Below are positions 11,624 to 22,457 of a stretch of DNA of 64,000 nucleotides, piece after piece. How positions within the stretch are numbered: position 1 is the stretch's first letter; each line of letters starts with the position of its first letter. The stretch spans positions 27,302,479 through 27,366,478 of the forward strand of contig NC_091165.1 of assembly GCF_040958095.1 (NCBI RefSeq), given 5' to 3'. Both the position numbers and the translations under genes were made by a program. Source of the stretch: Procambarus clarkii. Its lineage: Eukaryota; Arthropoda; Malacostraca; Decapoda; Cambaridae. Under the pieces are notes generated by a model that ran no database searches, was not told the origin of the DNA, and saw only the letters and a list, made by a program, of their open reading frames with translations.

Positions 11624-11659
11624 TAGGGCCCCTAAGCTCGGCCTCACCACCACCAGTGA

Positions 11660-12060
11660 GGTAAGCGAACAAGGGGACACAGGTGGAGACTTCAGTACCC
11701 AAATTCGAAGATGAGAGGAAATGTCAACACTGTGGAAAAATGCCCGACAGACCACTGGAACATTATCTAACACAGTGCACAGTTACAAACCCATTAAGAT
11801 ATCAACTTAGATTCAACAGAGCAGAAGAAGTTGTTAAACACATGGCAAAATCTTACTAAGGCGACCATACGAGTCATAATGATATCCCTGCAAAAAAAAA
11901 AGTACCCAAATGACGTTAGAAAGAACTTTTTTCAGTGACAGTAGTTAACAGGTGGAATGCATTAGGCAGTGATGTGGTGGAGGCTGACTCCATACACAGT
12001 TTCAAATGTAGATATGATAGAGCCCAGTAGGCTCAGGAATCTGTACACCAGTTGATTGAC
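11660..12060 (+). pseudogene. Two LINE C-terminal fragments, one with a zinc-binding motif
   Basis: Around 11725-11870 translation gives CQHCGKMPDRPLEHYLTQC, a CxxC...H...C cluster of the kind found at the C-terminus of some non-LTR retrotransposon ORF2 proteins. It is followed by a second LINE end: VRKNFF, then VNRWNALGSD-like and FKCRYDRAQ-like pieces with frame breaks, and the GTAGGCTCAGGAATCTGTAC tail, truncated at 12060. Confidence 0.6.
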
Positions 12061-12298
12061 TATGTGTTACTTGCTACATACCTCTACCTCTGCCCACATG
12101 TATCACTGTTGATACCTGTATCACCATTACGTTTCCCACGCCTTCCCTCCCTCTTTTTCAGACTTCTCCCTCCCTTCTTCCTCAATTTCCCTCTCTCCCT
12201 CCTCCCCCCCCTCTCTCCCCCTCCCTCCCAGCAACATTATTCATCTCCCCAAGCAAATTATACGGCCTCGCTCAGCCCCTCATACCTTTAGTCATATT

Positions 12299-12480
12299 CA
12301 ACAGCCAGTATGATATTGATCTGTTCCCCCGTGTTCAAGGACCGTCCGTTCAACAGCCACCATGATATTGATCTGTTCCCCCGTGTTCAAGGACCGTCCG
12401 TTCAACAGCCACCATGATATTGATCTGTTCCCCCGTGTTCAAGGACCGTCCGTTCAACAGCCACCATGATATTGATCCCT
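12299..12480. repeat. 52-bp tandem repeat, about 3.5 copies
   Basis: Unit CAACAGCCACCATGATATTG, ATCTGTTCCCCCGTGTTCAA and GGACCGTCCGTT. Confidence 0.9.
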
Positions 12481-12624
12481 CCGTAAGCAAGGACCGTCCG
12501 TTCATTCCTTTCGACCATCCACTAAACAAAGCCCATGTTGGTCTGTCCGTTCCACAGAGCACCGTCCTTTCCATGGCTTAGTTGGTCCGTTCCAAAATAC
12601 CCGTCCCTACCATACCGTCCCTAG

Positions 12625-12752
12625 CAGTAAAATAGGTACCTGGGTGTTAGTCAGCTGTCACGGCTGCTTCCTGGGAGTGGAGGCCTGGTCGAGGACCGGG
12701 CCGCGGGGACACTAAAGCCCCGAAATCATCTCAAGATAACCTCAAGATAACC
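12625..12752 (+). mobile_element. SINE type B, 5'-truncated
   Basis: Starts inside the shared body (AGCAGTAAAATAGGTACCTG), continues with GGCTGCTTCCTGGGAGTGGA and ends with the LINE-2-like tail ACCGGGCCGCGGGGACACTA and CTCAAGATAACCTCAAGATA. Confidence 0.65.
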
Positions 12753-12987
12753 ATTTCCTCAGTAAATCCGTTCCACCGACCCGTCCTAACCCTTTCCCTG
12801 CTAAGATCTCATAAACCCCCCTCCCCCCCCCCCCCGTCATGTTTCTTCGGGGTGGTCCGTTCCACTAGTAATCACCCTCATCACCTGTAGTGACCTTAAT
12901 TAAATTAAAAAATCAATACAAGACTGTAGGGAAGAAAACGGGATACAGGGGGGTGTATAACTCTTAGAGGTTTAACAAGGTAATGTT

Positions 12988-13222
12988 ATTACGGGCTCAC
13001 CATAGCCCGTGCTACATGATGGACACTTCGTTCTGAGTAGCTAAATCTGTAACAACAACAAGAATAATAACACACGGGAGACATCTCCCGTCACGCAGGG
13101 TGCAGTCGCACCTCCACAGATCTCCACTATCAGCTCTTGATACTGGTAATGGCTCAAAAAGGGCCACCACTTACGGGCTATTTATGCCCGTGCCACCTCT
13201 TGGGTGGCTTAATCTTCATCAA
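12988..13222 (+). mobile_element. Type D repeat end followed by SINE type C
   Basis: 12991-13067 is the D repeat end (ACGGGCTCACCATAGCCCGT, then CTGAGTAGCTAAATCTGTAA and an AACAACAAC tail). At 13078 the C-type SINE begins with GGGAGACATCTCCCGTCACG and runs to TTCATCAATC. The C element seems to have landed in the tail of the D element. Confidence 0.6.
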
Positions 13223-13542
13223 TCTTCCCGATCTTCCTCGTGTGCCTGATCTTCTCCACCCTCCTGCCCTTGCCACAATTATCACCTGTTCTCCTCACTG
13301 TTTTCAATAAACCTCTCCATCTTGAATTCCTCCTCCTCCCTCTCCGCCCTACCATTACCATCTCCGTCTCTCCTGACACCAGTTTTCTCTTCTCTTCCCC
13401 TTCAGAGTGACCGTCTCTACCCCTTTCCCTCAGCCTTAATTAATATAAGAATTAATATTCCCCCAGACCTTCCCTACACAATCTCCATATCTCAGCGACT
13501 TACCCAGGTCAGGTCTCTCTTCACCTTCCTCCTAATCTTCCT

Positions 13543-13546
<4 letters not shown>

Positions 13547-13622
<76 letters not shown>
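13547..13622. repeat. Microsatellite (CT)n
   Basis: Pure (CT)n of about 76 bases. Confidence 0.95.
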
Positions 13623-13624
<2 letters not shown>

Positions 13625-13693
13625 TTTCTCCTCTTCAGTTCACTCGTCTCTCGACCTTCCAGGCTAACACAGGCCGGGCTGCCATCACCAGTG

Positions 13694-13694
<1 letters not shown>

Positions 13695-13735
<41 letters not shown>

Positions 13736-13824
13736 AAGCTTGACGGTTGAGAGGCGGGACCAAAGAGCCAGAGCTCAACCCTCGCAAGCACAGCTAGGTG
13801 AGGACAACTAGGTGAGTACACACA

Positions 13825-13901
<77 letters not shown>

Positions 13902-13990
13902 AAGCTTGACGGTTGAGAGGCGGGACCAAAGAGCCAGAGCTCAACCCTCGCAAGCACAGCTAGGTGAGGACAACTAGGTGAGTACACACA

Positions 13991-14036
<46 letters not shown>
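13695..14036 (+). repeat. Tandem array of LINE-1 tail + (AC)n
   Basis: Three (AC)n tracts (13695-13733, 13817-13898, 13985-14036) alternate with two nearly identical copies of CTCAAGCTTGACGGTTGAGA, GGCGGGACCAAAGAGCCAGA, AGCTCAACCCTCGCAAGCAC and a GGTGAGTACACACACAAACA end. Confidence 0.85.
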
Positions 14037-14040
<4 letters not shown>

Positions 14041-14345
14041 TTGACAGGGTGGAAGCAGAGGAAATGTTTACAATTCCAACAGAACAAGGGAACACGGATG
14101 GAAGCTTGAGACTCGAACGTGTCATAGAGATGTAAGAAAGTTACATCCTCACCCCAAGGTAGTGAGTAAATAGAATGACCTAAAAAGAGCAGGTTGGAGA
14201 GGCAAACTGTATTCACAACTTTAAAAAGCAGGTATAATATGGTCAGTCATTGCATAAGACAATTAGCGGTTAGACAAGCGGGGGGGCCAAGAGCTTGAGC
14301 TCGATCCTGCAGGCACACATATACGAGTACACATATACACACAGA
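14036..14345 (+). pseudogene. LINE ORF2 C-terminus and tail of the same family as the intact element
   Basis: RIDRVEAEEMFTIPTEQGN corresponds to GIDRVDIDEMFT in the intact ORF2. The frame then breaks but remnants up to NFKSRY-like sequence remain. It ends with GAGCTCGATCCTGCAGGCAC and a GAGTACACATATACACAC tail, as at the 3' end of the intact LINE. Confidence 0.7.
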
Positions 14346-14468
14346 CATGTGCATGTTAAGAGGCAGCCTATTTATTGTTAATGACAAGACGTTTAGCCCT
14401 TGTTTATAATATGACCTTTGACCTTCATCGCCACCTTTCTTGCTCACTCAACCTAGACTATAACCTGC

Positions 14469-14745
14469 GGCAGGACACGGGTGGTGGCAGGACACGGGTG
14501 GCGGCAGGACACGGGTGGCGGCAGGACACGGGTGGCGGCAGGACACGGGTGGCGGCAGGACACGGGTGGCGGCAGGACACGGGTGGCGGCAGGACACGGG
14601 TGGCGGCAGGACACGGGTGGCGGCAGGACACGGGTGGCGGCAGGACACGGGTGGCGGCAGGACACGGGTGGCGGCAGGACACGGATGGCGGCCCGACACG
14701 GGTGGCGGCCCGACACGGGTGGCGGCCCGACACGGGTGGTGGCAG
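14469..14745. repeat. 17-bp minisatellite, about 16 copies
   Basis: Unit GGCAGGACACGGGTGGC; the last three units read CCCGACACGGGTGGCGG. Open in all frames, not coding. Confidence 0.95.
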
Positions 14746-15224
14746 GACCGGGAAACAAGATGATGGCCACACCGAGCTGCTTTCCTCACAACCGGTTTGC
14801 TCGTCTGACTCTCAGCCTGTCACGCTGCTTTTCTCTCGCTAGGATATTTGACCTGCTGTGCCTGCCTGTCTGCTTGGAACACTGCTTGCCTGCTTGCCTG
14901 CCTGCCTGCCTGTCTGCTTGGAACACTTCCCGCCTGTCTGCTTACGGCACTGACTGCTTACCTACTTGCCAGTCTGTGAAGCAGGAGTGGGCGGGACAGC
15001 GGACGCCGGAGACCGTGACGAGGAAGGAGGGAGGACGCAGCAAGAGGTGTACCAGATATGACCTACAGCACAACACCCTCACCTTCCTCGCCTCATAATG
15101 TCCTCCGCCGTCCCCGGGACCGCTACACCACCTGACACTTTCTTCAGCCCCTTCCCCAATCTCTCCTCCCCCCCACCCTCAGAACCACAGGTGGGTAGAG
15201 GCATCACTACTATCACCAGCATTT

Positions 15225-15392
15225 TCGAGCTGTTCATGCCCGTGCCACCTCTTGGGTGGCTTAATCTTCATCAACCAATCACCACCAGCATCACCACCCA
15301 CATCTCCTGTGCCAGGTAAGTACAACGGGCTCACCATAACCGGTGCTGCTTGGAATTTTTGTTCCGTGTAGCTGAAACTAACAACAACCAGC
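15225..15392 (+). mobile_element. SINE type C 3' end plus type D 3' end
   Basis: 15227-15282 has TTCATGCCCGTGCCACCTCT and the TTCATCAACC tail. 15300-15392 has CATCTCCTGTGCCAGGTAAG, CGGGCTCACCATAACCGGTG and a CTAACAACAAC tail. Confidence 0.55.
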
Positions 15393-15479
15393 ATCACCAC
15401 CACCACCAACCACCAAAATTTAAATAGTACAAAGACTTGCAACAAGACTGGTGCCAGAGATACTAGGATTAAGCTTTGA

Positions 15480-15960
15480 AGGTAAAGGAACTAAATTTCA
15501 CAGCCCTAGAGGATAGAAGAAACAGAGTGCATGATCACGACGTACGAAATACTGACGGGAATGACACAGTGGACAAGGGCAGCCTCTTCAAATTGAGAGA
15601 GAGAGAGAAAGTAGGACAATAGAACACAGGTGGAAGCTGGAAACGCAAACGAACCAAAGGAATGTAAAGAAATACTCGTACCACACACACAGATCACAAT
15701 AACGTGATGCATCAAATGAACAAAATCGACTGTCGTAGCTCGGTCGATTAAGGCAGTGTCTGGGATGCTACCGGACGCAGGTTCGAATCCTCGTCACGGC
15801 CCTTCTGGATTTGTTCAAATACTCGTACCCCCCATACAGGTTGACAACAAGTAGAATTCAGTGAAAGAAAATTATGTGGAAGCCACCTCCATCCACAACT
15901 TTAAAGCCAGATTGAACTAAGAATTTGAACGTCAGAATAGTTTAACTGTAACACAACAAG
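15480..15960 (+). pseudogene. LINE ORF2 C-terminal fragment split by a SINE-like insertion
   Basis: Recognisable pieces are HRWKLETQTNQRNVKKYSY before the insertion at 15683 and TSIHNFKARLN-like coding after 15830. The two halves join when the inserted element and one copy of its target duplication are removed. Confidence 0.65.
15683..15816 (+). mobile_element. tRNA-like SINE (type E) with 13-bp target-site duplication
   Basis: The 134-base insert is flanked by identical AAATACTCGTACC at 15670-15682 and 15817-15829. It contains GTCGTAGCTCGGTCGATTAA (box A-like) and GCAGGTTCGAATCCTCGTC (box B-like), but the acceptor arms do not pair, so it is a SINE head, not a tRNA gene. A related antisense copy is at 33181-33275. 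Confidence 0.75.
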
Positions 15961-16320
15961 ACTATTAGGCGGGCCATGATGAACTCGACCTCACTTCGTA
16001 GTAGACACTGTTAGACAAGTACTGTTAGGTGAGTACCACCACCACTCAGACCGGTCAAGTGCCACCCCGAGGCAGCTGGCACCCCCCCCCCCCCGCCTCA
16101 GATGGCAGGCCCGGGCACTCAGCCAAGATATTCCTTGTTCTTCAACACAGTTGAGAACACAAGGCGTGAGAATGGCAACAACTTGACCTTGTAGCAAAAT
16201 AGAATTGACAAAGATATTAAAAATAAACAGTTAATAATAATTACTTTGCTATAATTAGCAACACATTTATATAAACATGAGTATTAATTCTAGGTCACAA
16301 ATTAATTAATTCACATATTA

Positions 16321-16441
16321 ATTCTCAAGTCACAATCGACTTGAGAATGGTCCAGGACGGACCGAAACGTCGTCGTCCCTTCACCTTCTAGTGTGTGGTC
16401 TGGTCAACATACTTTAGCCACGTTATTGTGACTCATTTCCT
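16321..16441 (-). mobile_element. Hairpin element copy 3 (half)
   Basis: One arm plus the leader, inverted: CAATCGACTTGAGAATGGTC through GTGTGTGGTCTGGTCAACAT to ACGTTATTGTGACTCATTTC. Confidence 0.65.
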
Positions 16442-16628
16442 GAGAGAACCAACAGTAAGCTACACCACCTTCCCCACCGTTCACCCTCTCCTTCCTTATC
16501 TTGATACCGTCTTGGGGAAGATCACTCCCTCTGTTACACTCCTCAGTTTCGCTTCCGCCAATGCAATGATGTGTGGCTATTTTTCTGCTACTCTTTATTT
16601 GTGATTACATTTTCATTTGTGTGCTACT

Positions 16629-16807
16629 TGGGCTGGACGGTAGAACGACGGTCTCGCTTCATGCAGATCGGCGTTCAATCCCCGACCCGTCCAAGTGGTT
16701 GGGCACCATTCCTTTCCCCTCCGTCCCATCCCAAATCCTTATTCAAAGTGCTATATAGTCGAAGGCGAATTATCAGGCGAAGTTTTGGCGCCTTCCCGTG
16801 ATAATTC
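16629..16807 (+). mobile_element. tRNA-like SINE type F
   Basis: GGCTGGACGGTAGAACGACG, GATCGGCGTTCAATCCCCGA, AAGTGGTTGGGCACCATTCC and the GCGCCTTCCCGTGATAATTC end. Confidence 0.65.
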
Positions 16808-17454
16808 CTCTCGTGCACATAACTTCAATGTTACTCATCGCTATTGGGCTAATTTGGTTCTGGCCAAGGAATAGTAGTTTGGCTACTCCTTACCCAGTTG
16901 TAACAGCGGAAAGAGTGTGTATATATATGCTGATCTAGCCGCTCCTGCCTGTTGCTACGGATGGCTGCCTCGTCAAGCTGGGCAGCTCAATTATATTTTG
17001 CTGTGTGGACCTGTCTGTTGCCGGGCTCGGTGGATCGTGTGTGGTGTTTGTGCAGTTGCTGGCCCTCTCCAGGTATGTCTGGCTGGCTCGACTTCCCTGC
17101 CTCCTCGTCCATATCGAGGAGGACGTACTAATGGCTAAAGTACTCTTCCTCGTCTTGCCCTACAACCCCACACACCCCCATCTTTTCCACCAGAATATTC
17201 TGAGAAGGAAGGAAGGGGGAGGGATAAGGAAGGGGTAAGAGAAGGATGATGAAGGGGGTAGAGGGAGGAAGAGGCAAGGAGATGAACGGGAAGGAGATAA
17301 GAGAGGTGACCGCAAGAAAGAGCAGGACGGGCACACAGCCTGACATTCATCACAATTAGGGGGCAGCACCGGCGGTAAAACTGGTTAAAATCCCTCCAAG
17401 GCTCCGGTAAATACTGCTCCTGGCCTCTGTGTGTGTGTGTGTGTGTGTGTGTGT

Positions 17455-17757
17455 TTACTAGTTGTGTTTACTAGTTGTGTTTTTGCGGGGGTTGAGCTTT
17501 GCTCTTTCGGCCCGCCTCTCAACTGTCAATCAACTGTTTACTATTTTTTTTCCACACCACACACACACACACACACCCCAGGAAGCAGCCCGTGACAGCT
17601 GACTAACTCCCAGGTACCTATTTACTGCTAGGTAACAGGGGGCACTTAGGGTGAAAGAAACTTTGCCCATTTGTTTCTGCCTCGTGCGGGAATCGAACCC
17701 GCGCCACAGAATTACGAGTCCTGCGCGCTATCCACCAGGCTACGAGGCCCCACGAGG
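17455..17757 (-). mobile_element. tRNA-derived SINE type A (LINE-1 tail), antisense
   Basis: On the minus strand the head is GTAGCCTGGTGGATAGCGCG plus GCGGGTTCGATTCCCGCACG, followed by the shared body (AACAAATGGGC, TAGCAGTAAATAGGTACCTG, CTGTCACGGGCTGCTTCCTG). It ends with the LINE-1 tail TTGATTGACAGTTGAGAGGC and CAACCCCCGC. An (AC)n tract interrupts the body/tail junction. Confidence 0.7.
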
Positions 17758-17758
<1 letters not shown>

Positions 17759-17793
<35 letters not shown>

Positions 17794-17794
17794 C

Positions 17795-17882
<88 letters not shown>
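17759..17882. repeat. Microsatellites (TG)n then (CT)n
   Basis: (TG)n 17759-17790 and (CT)n 17800-17882, right next to the head of an antisense SINE. Confidence 0.95.
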
Positions 17883-17886
<4 letters not shown>

Positions 17887-18333
17887 CGTGTTTGAAGGGC
17901 TGTGAATATGCCTATCATACCTATTTATTTGTGGAGATCGAGACCCAGCTCCTAGGCCCGCCTCTTAACTTACAATCATATTTTCATCACAGTTTGATAA
18001 ACCGTTACTGTAATTTCCCTTAATTTGTTACCTTTCAGTAGTTAAAATGTGAATAATTTCATAAATAAAAAATGCCAGGTGTAATTCTGCTGATAATTTA
18101 TATTTATCGCAAACGTAATTACCAGTCAACCTGTACCCTCCGTCCTTGCTGATAAGGGAGTTACCACAAGACAATTCCTCCACTGTCTACAAGTGCCCTG
18201 CTCCCCACCCCCCCCTCAACCCTCGCCCTCTATACCACTCACCTCAAACGTAGCTATGGTAGCCACCAGACGACCTGAACGCCATCCCACTTTCCCTCTC
18301 AAACATTTGACCCCATGTTATAAATCTTAATCT

Positions 18334-18572
18334 GTACCCACTCTGGTATACATGGACTCACCCCTGTAACCACTCTGGTATACATGGACTCTCCCCTGTA
18401 ATCACTCTGGTATACATGGACTCTCCCCTGTAACCACTCTGGTATACATGGACTCTCACCTGTAACCACTCTGGTATACATGGACTCTCCCCTGTAACCA
18501 CTCTGGTATACATGGACTCTCACCTGTAACCACTCTGGTATACATGGACTCTCCCCTGTAACCACTCTGACA
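18334..18572. repeat. 32-bp minisatellite, about 7 copies
   Basis: Unit CTGTAACCACTCTGGTATAC plus ATGGACTCTCCC, alternating CTCCCC and CTCACC forms. It abuts a LINE fragment. Confidence 0.9.
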
Positions 18573-18930
18573 TACTCTTACAAACTTGTGTAAAGAATCA
18601 TTCAGAACCTCGTATACCTCATATATCAGACCAATACTGGAGTATGCGGCTCCAGCGTGGAGTCCATATCTAGTCAAACACAAAACGAAGTTAGAAAAGA
18701 TTCAGAGATATACAACCAGGCTAGTCACCGAGCTGAGGGGTATGAGCTACGAGGAAAGATTACTGGAACTAGACCTCACGACACTGGAAGCCAGAAGTGT
18801 TAGGGGGAGACATGATCCCTACCTATACAATTTTTCAGAGGAATTGACAGAGTAGATAAACTATTTAGCACGGTGTGGTACGCTAACAAGGGGACACAGG
18901 TGGAAACCGAGTACCCAAATGAGCGTGATG
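18565..18930 (+). pseudogene. LINE ORF2 C-terminal fragment
   Basis: The plus strand reads ESFRTSYTSYIRPILEYAAP, then KTKLEKIQRYTTRLVTELRG and MSYEERLLELDLTTLE. These correspond to residues about 960-1040 of the intact ORF2, with a later frame break. It ends near a GGGGACACAGGTGGAAACCG string, also found at 11668. Confidence 0.75.
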
Positions 18931-19374
18931 TTGGCTGCCCTCTCGTCAAACAAACACAGCACTGATCCCTTCCCTAACAAAATCACCCTGCCCCCTGCCC
19001 CCCCAAGACCCGTCCGTCTCACTCTTTTACCTTGACAGATATCTCACAAAAAAAACGCAAAAGAGTGCATTTCGCTTTATGCCTGCAGGCTAAGGAACGG
19101 GATTGCATAACCGGTTTGATATGTGCCACAGCACCTTCCCCTGCCCTGCCCCTCCCCCCCCACTATCAACTCTCCACCTCCACCAGTCTTCCCCCCCCCC
19201 CCACCCCCGCCAAGTCCAGCGACCTGTTCTCACATGTACAAGACACACATTTATTCACTGAATACACATTATATCGTGACTATAATTACAGTAGCCCCTT
19301 AGGATCCACGTGTTAACGTTCAGCCGGCTGGCTTGAACGCCTTCACGTGTTGTCACCTTTACTGTAAGGTTCGT

Positions 19375-19535
<161 letters not shown>

Positions 19536-19750
19536 TTCGTGAAAATGTTTTACTGTAGGGTTCGTGAAAATGTGACATTCGTCACCCTAGCAACGCCGGG
19601 TATCTCCTCTGGGACAAATGGACCCGTTAACAAATAAATATTAAATAACTAGGAAACGAGAAAGAGCGAATGAGGCACAAGAAGAGCCATAAGGACGCAC
19701 CGTTGAGGCGGGGGGCACGGCGGCCTTACCCACCAGCCTAATACTGACAC

Positions 19751-19809
<59 letters not shown>

Positions 19810-20248
19810 TACAAAATACTCCTTCCCTCCCTCCTTTATTTCCCGAGAGATCCAGCAGTAAGCTACACCACCTTCCCCACCGTTCACCCTCTCCTTCCAT
19901 ATCTTAATACCGTCTTGGGGAAAGATCACTCCCTCTGTTACACTCCTCAGTCTCGCTTCCGCCAATGCAATGATGTGTGGGTTGTTTTTCTGCTACTCTT
20001 TATTAGTGATTCCATCTGCATTTGTGTCCAACCACTTGGACACAGAGTAGATAAAGTACCCTCTTTATGTCCCTCCCTCCCTCCCTTTCCTTCTTCGCGT
20101 CCTCTAATAAATCTGTCGCTTCCAGACTAATTAAATGCATAAATGCTTTAGTAAACATAGAACACCAAACAAATTAAAATGTCAACACCAGATGCGGCCA
20201 AGACAAACACAGCATCGACAAACAAGAAACATTTGGAGTGTACCTTAC

Positions 20249-20779
20249 CTGTTCTAGCTCCGGGGTGAACCTGACGGGTCTCAAGTAGTAGCAGATGACT
20301 ATGACGTGGATCAGGTTGATGAGGACGAAGATGGCGTTCCAGAGGAAGGTGTCGAAGGCGCAGAGCACCACCCACCCCCAGAGGCTGAAGAACATGCAGC
20401 CGATAGTGAGGGTGATGCGTAGGTACAGAATCCCGTAGATGCCATTAGGCGCCAGGTACGACAGGAAGAGGAATATGTTGGCGAGCTGGAAGTAGATATG
20501 GTTGATCGGAAGCCAGCTGGTGCAGACGGGGAAGTCGGTATAGGTAATGCCGCCCATCTTTATGATGCCTTGGATACCGTGGCTGTTAGGGAAGCTGGGC
20601 TCTGTGGTGAAGGTCGTGGGCGCCGGCGTGGGCGTCGTGCCGCCCGTCGTCGAGGATATCGTGGAAGATGCCGAGGAAGAGAGATTGAACCCATCTTCGT
20701 CGGTGAGGTTGTTGGATAAGAGCAAGATGGAAGCAATGGTGGTGACGATGGGCTCCAGCACGGTGCTGTTGAAGCCCAT
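20249..20779 (-). CDS. Popeye domain-containing protein (POPDC/BVES-like), first coding exon
   Basis: Partial gene: 177 codons from an ATG in a strong Kozak context (GCCACCATGG) to a consensus donor CAG|GTAAGG in phase 0. POPDC proteins are three-pass membrane proteins whose cytoplasmic Popeye domain binds cAMP and affects membrane trafficking and excitability in muscle. The N-terminus has three N-glycosylation sequons (N4, N24, N32) in a Ser/Thr/Pro-rich stretch, then CTSW near residue 86 and HIYFQLANIF near 94. Three hydrophobic segments follow (about 95-111, 114-142 and 145-165), then the membrane-proximal LRPVRFTPELEQ. This order, including the aromatic-rich second segment, AFDTFLWNAIF and the RPV motif before an acidic helix, matches the family's start. 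An in-frame extension of 67 codons upstream to 20980 lacks similarity and is probably 5' UTR. Later exons with the cAMP-binding part should lie at lower coordinates; I could not find them, so introns are probably long. Family membership comes from remembered family features, not a search. Confidence 0.85.
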
Positions 20780-21060
20780 GGTGGCGGAGATGGTGTTGGT
20801 GGTGGAGTGGACCCAGGGGGGTAGGAGCGAGTATGCCTGCGAGGCTCGCCACACAACAACAACACGCACTAAGAGTTGCAGTGGACGCCGGGCTCCAGGA
20901 GCTACACCCGGGTGTGCACGAGGGGCCAACTGACGCTGGCAGCCACCATCGTCCAGCGCGACACACACACACTCACTCACTCACACACAGTCTATGTACA
21001 CTTCTGAACCAACACCACCTCCCTGGCTATCCATATTGGCACTGAAACACTCCACGCGTA
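20780..21060 (-). promoter_or_regulatory. Presumed 5' UTR / upstream region of the POPDC exon
   Basis: This is the GC-richer stretch immediately 5' of the POPDC start codon on the minus strand. The POPDC frame stays open through it but the residues look non-conserved, so it reads as untranslated leader. I see no clear TATA box. A short (AC)/(ACTC) tract lies at about 20961-20988. An upstream noncoding exon cannot be excluded. Confidence 0.35.
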
Positions 21061-22457
21061 TATTATGACACTTACAATTGCAAACTGTTCAATTCCACCG
21101 TTGGCAGGACAACATCCCAAGTTGTCGTCGCTCCCTCAGGAATCCTCCGTCAAGTTTCCTGATCTTCTCTCACAGTGGCCAAGTAATCCTCGTAGAGTCA
21201 TCCACATTCTGGTGAAATTATTCTTTCTCAACACCTACATTTCTAGGAATAAATTATTAGCTCATTAACAACACAATGAATTTCCAAGTGGCCAACTAGA
21301 CGCATAGGCCTAAGATTATTAAGAAACTACTTGACACAAAACTTGGGCGTTAGTGACACGCGACTCATGACTAGGTACGGGTTACCCTGGCGTATATTTC
21401 AACCTCGTACGAGGCATCAGCCGCTACGTCACCTCCCGCTGCTCATCACAACCCGACAAAAGCCAGTTTCATTTCAAGAATCAGTGCAGGTTCCAGCTGG
21501 TATAAGAGGAACACCAGTCGAGAGGTGGTCCTAGGCTCCTGCTTGGCCCAGCCGACATAAACTGAGAGCGGGTGTGGCTCAGGGACCTCACGCCACAGTA
21601 TCGTCTTCCACACACACACACACACACACACGGCAGGTGTGGCTTCGGGGCCCCTCACGGCAGGTGTGGCTTCGGGACCTCACGGCAGGTGTGGCTCAGG
21701 GACCTCACGACACAGTACCGTCCTCCACCCGCTTAATTACCGTAATGTGAAAAATAATTACTGCCGTTTTCTTCACAGGGGACGATGAGAGGCCAAGGCT
21801 ACAATGTGGGTGACTGGTGGTTCCTGTGTGTCGGCCTGGCGGGTGGGCAGTGGTGGGTGGGTGGGTGGGTAGGTGGGCCGGTGGGCAGTGTAAGGTAGTA
21901 GCCACGCCCACATGCACCTGACCCAGCCCTCTTTACGCCCACACCTGCAAGGAAAAAAATAACATTGCTAGTTATTATTGCATTTATTAAGATCCCTCGG
22001 AGTTTTTGACCACACACTTACAGGCTTAAATACTTGGCTCACCACGATATCCACCCAGCTTCCTCCCGACCCACCCACCCACCCTAGAAGCGTCACCAAG
22101 AAGAGTGTGGCCCACATGGGAGATACTCCCATGTGGGAGTGGGAGGTACTCCCATATAGGACGAGCCACAGTAAACGAGGAAGGACCATACTCGGGATCA
22201 CTGCTAACAATTTATTACAGACTGGAAACTCTAGTTTGTATTTGTGTGTGATATATAATAATATTCCTAAATCTGTTAATACGACACAAGGAGGAAACGT
22301 TTGTGCCCATTACGTTCTTGTAATGTACATACGCATTTATAAGCAACTTATTACACTCTTCTAATGGATATATACCCATTTACCAGCCCATCATCCTAAA
22401 ATGAAAGTACTTATAGTAACTATGTGGGTCAAAAGTACCAATATATGCAGTAATGGA
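21061..22457. other. Unassigned sequence
   Basis: Largely unique-looking. Includes a (GGTGTGGCTTCGGGGACC)-like short repeat at 21560-21720, GGTGGGTGGGTGGG at 21842-21875 and a small hairpin at 22110-22140 (CACATGGGAGATACTCCCAT). No convincing gene. Confidence 0.4.

Noticed and set aside
15728..15800. tRNA gene
   Set aside because: Box A- and box B-like motifs are present but acceptor arms do not pair and the element has target duplications; it is a SINE head. The same applies to 3470-3560, 6575-6660, 25540-25630 and 33181-33275.
20498..20980. Plus- and minus-strand open frames overlapping the POPDC exon
   Set aside because: Shadows of the real minus-strand frame, GC-rich and without any recognisable domain.
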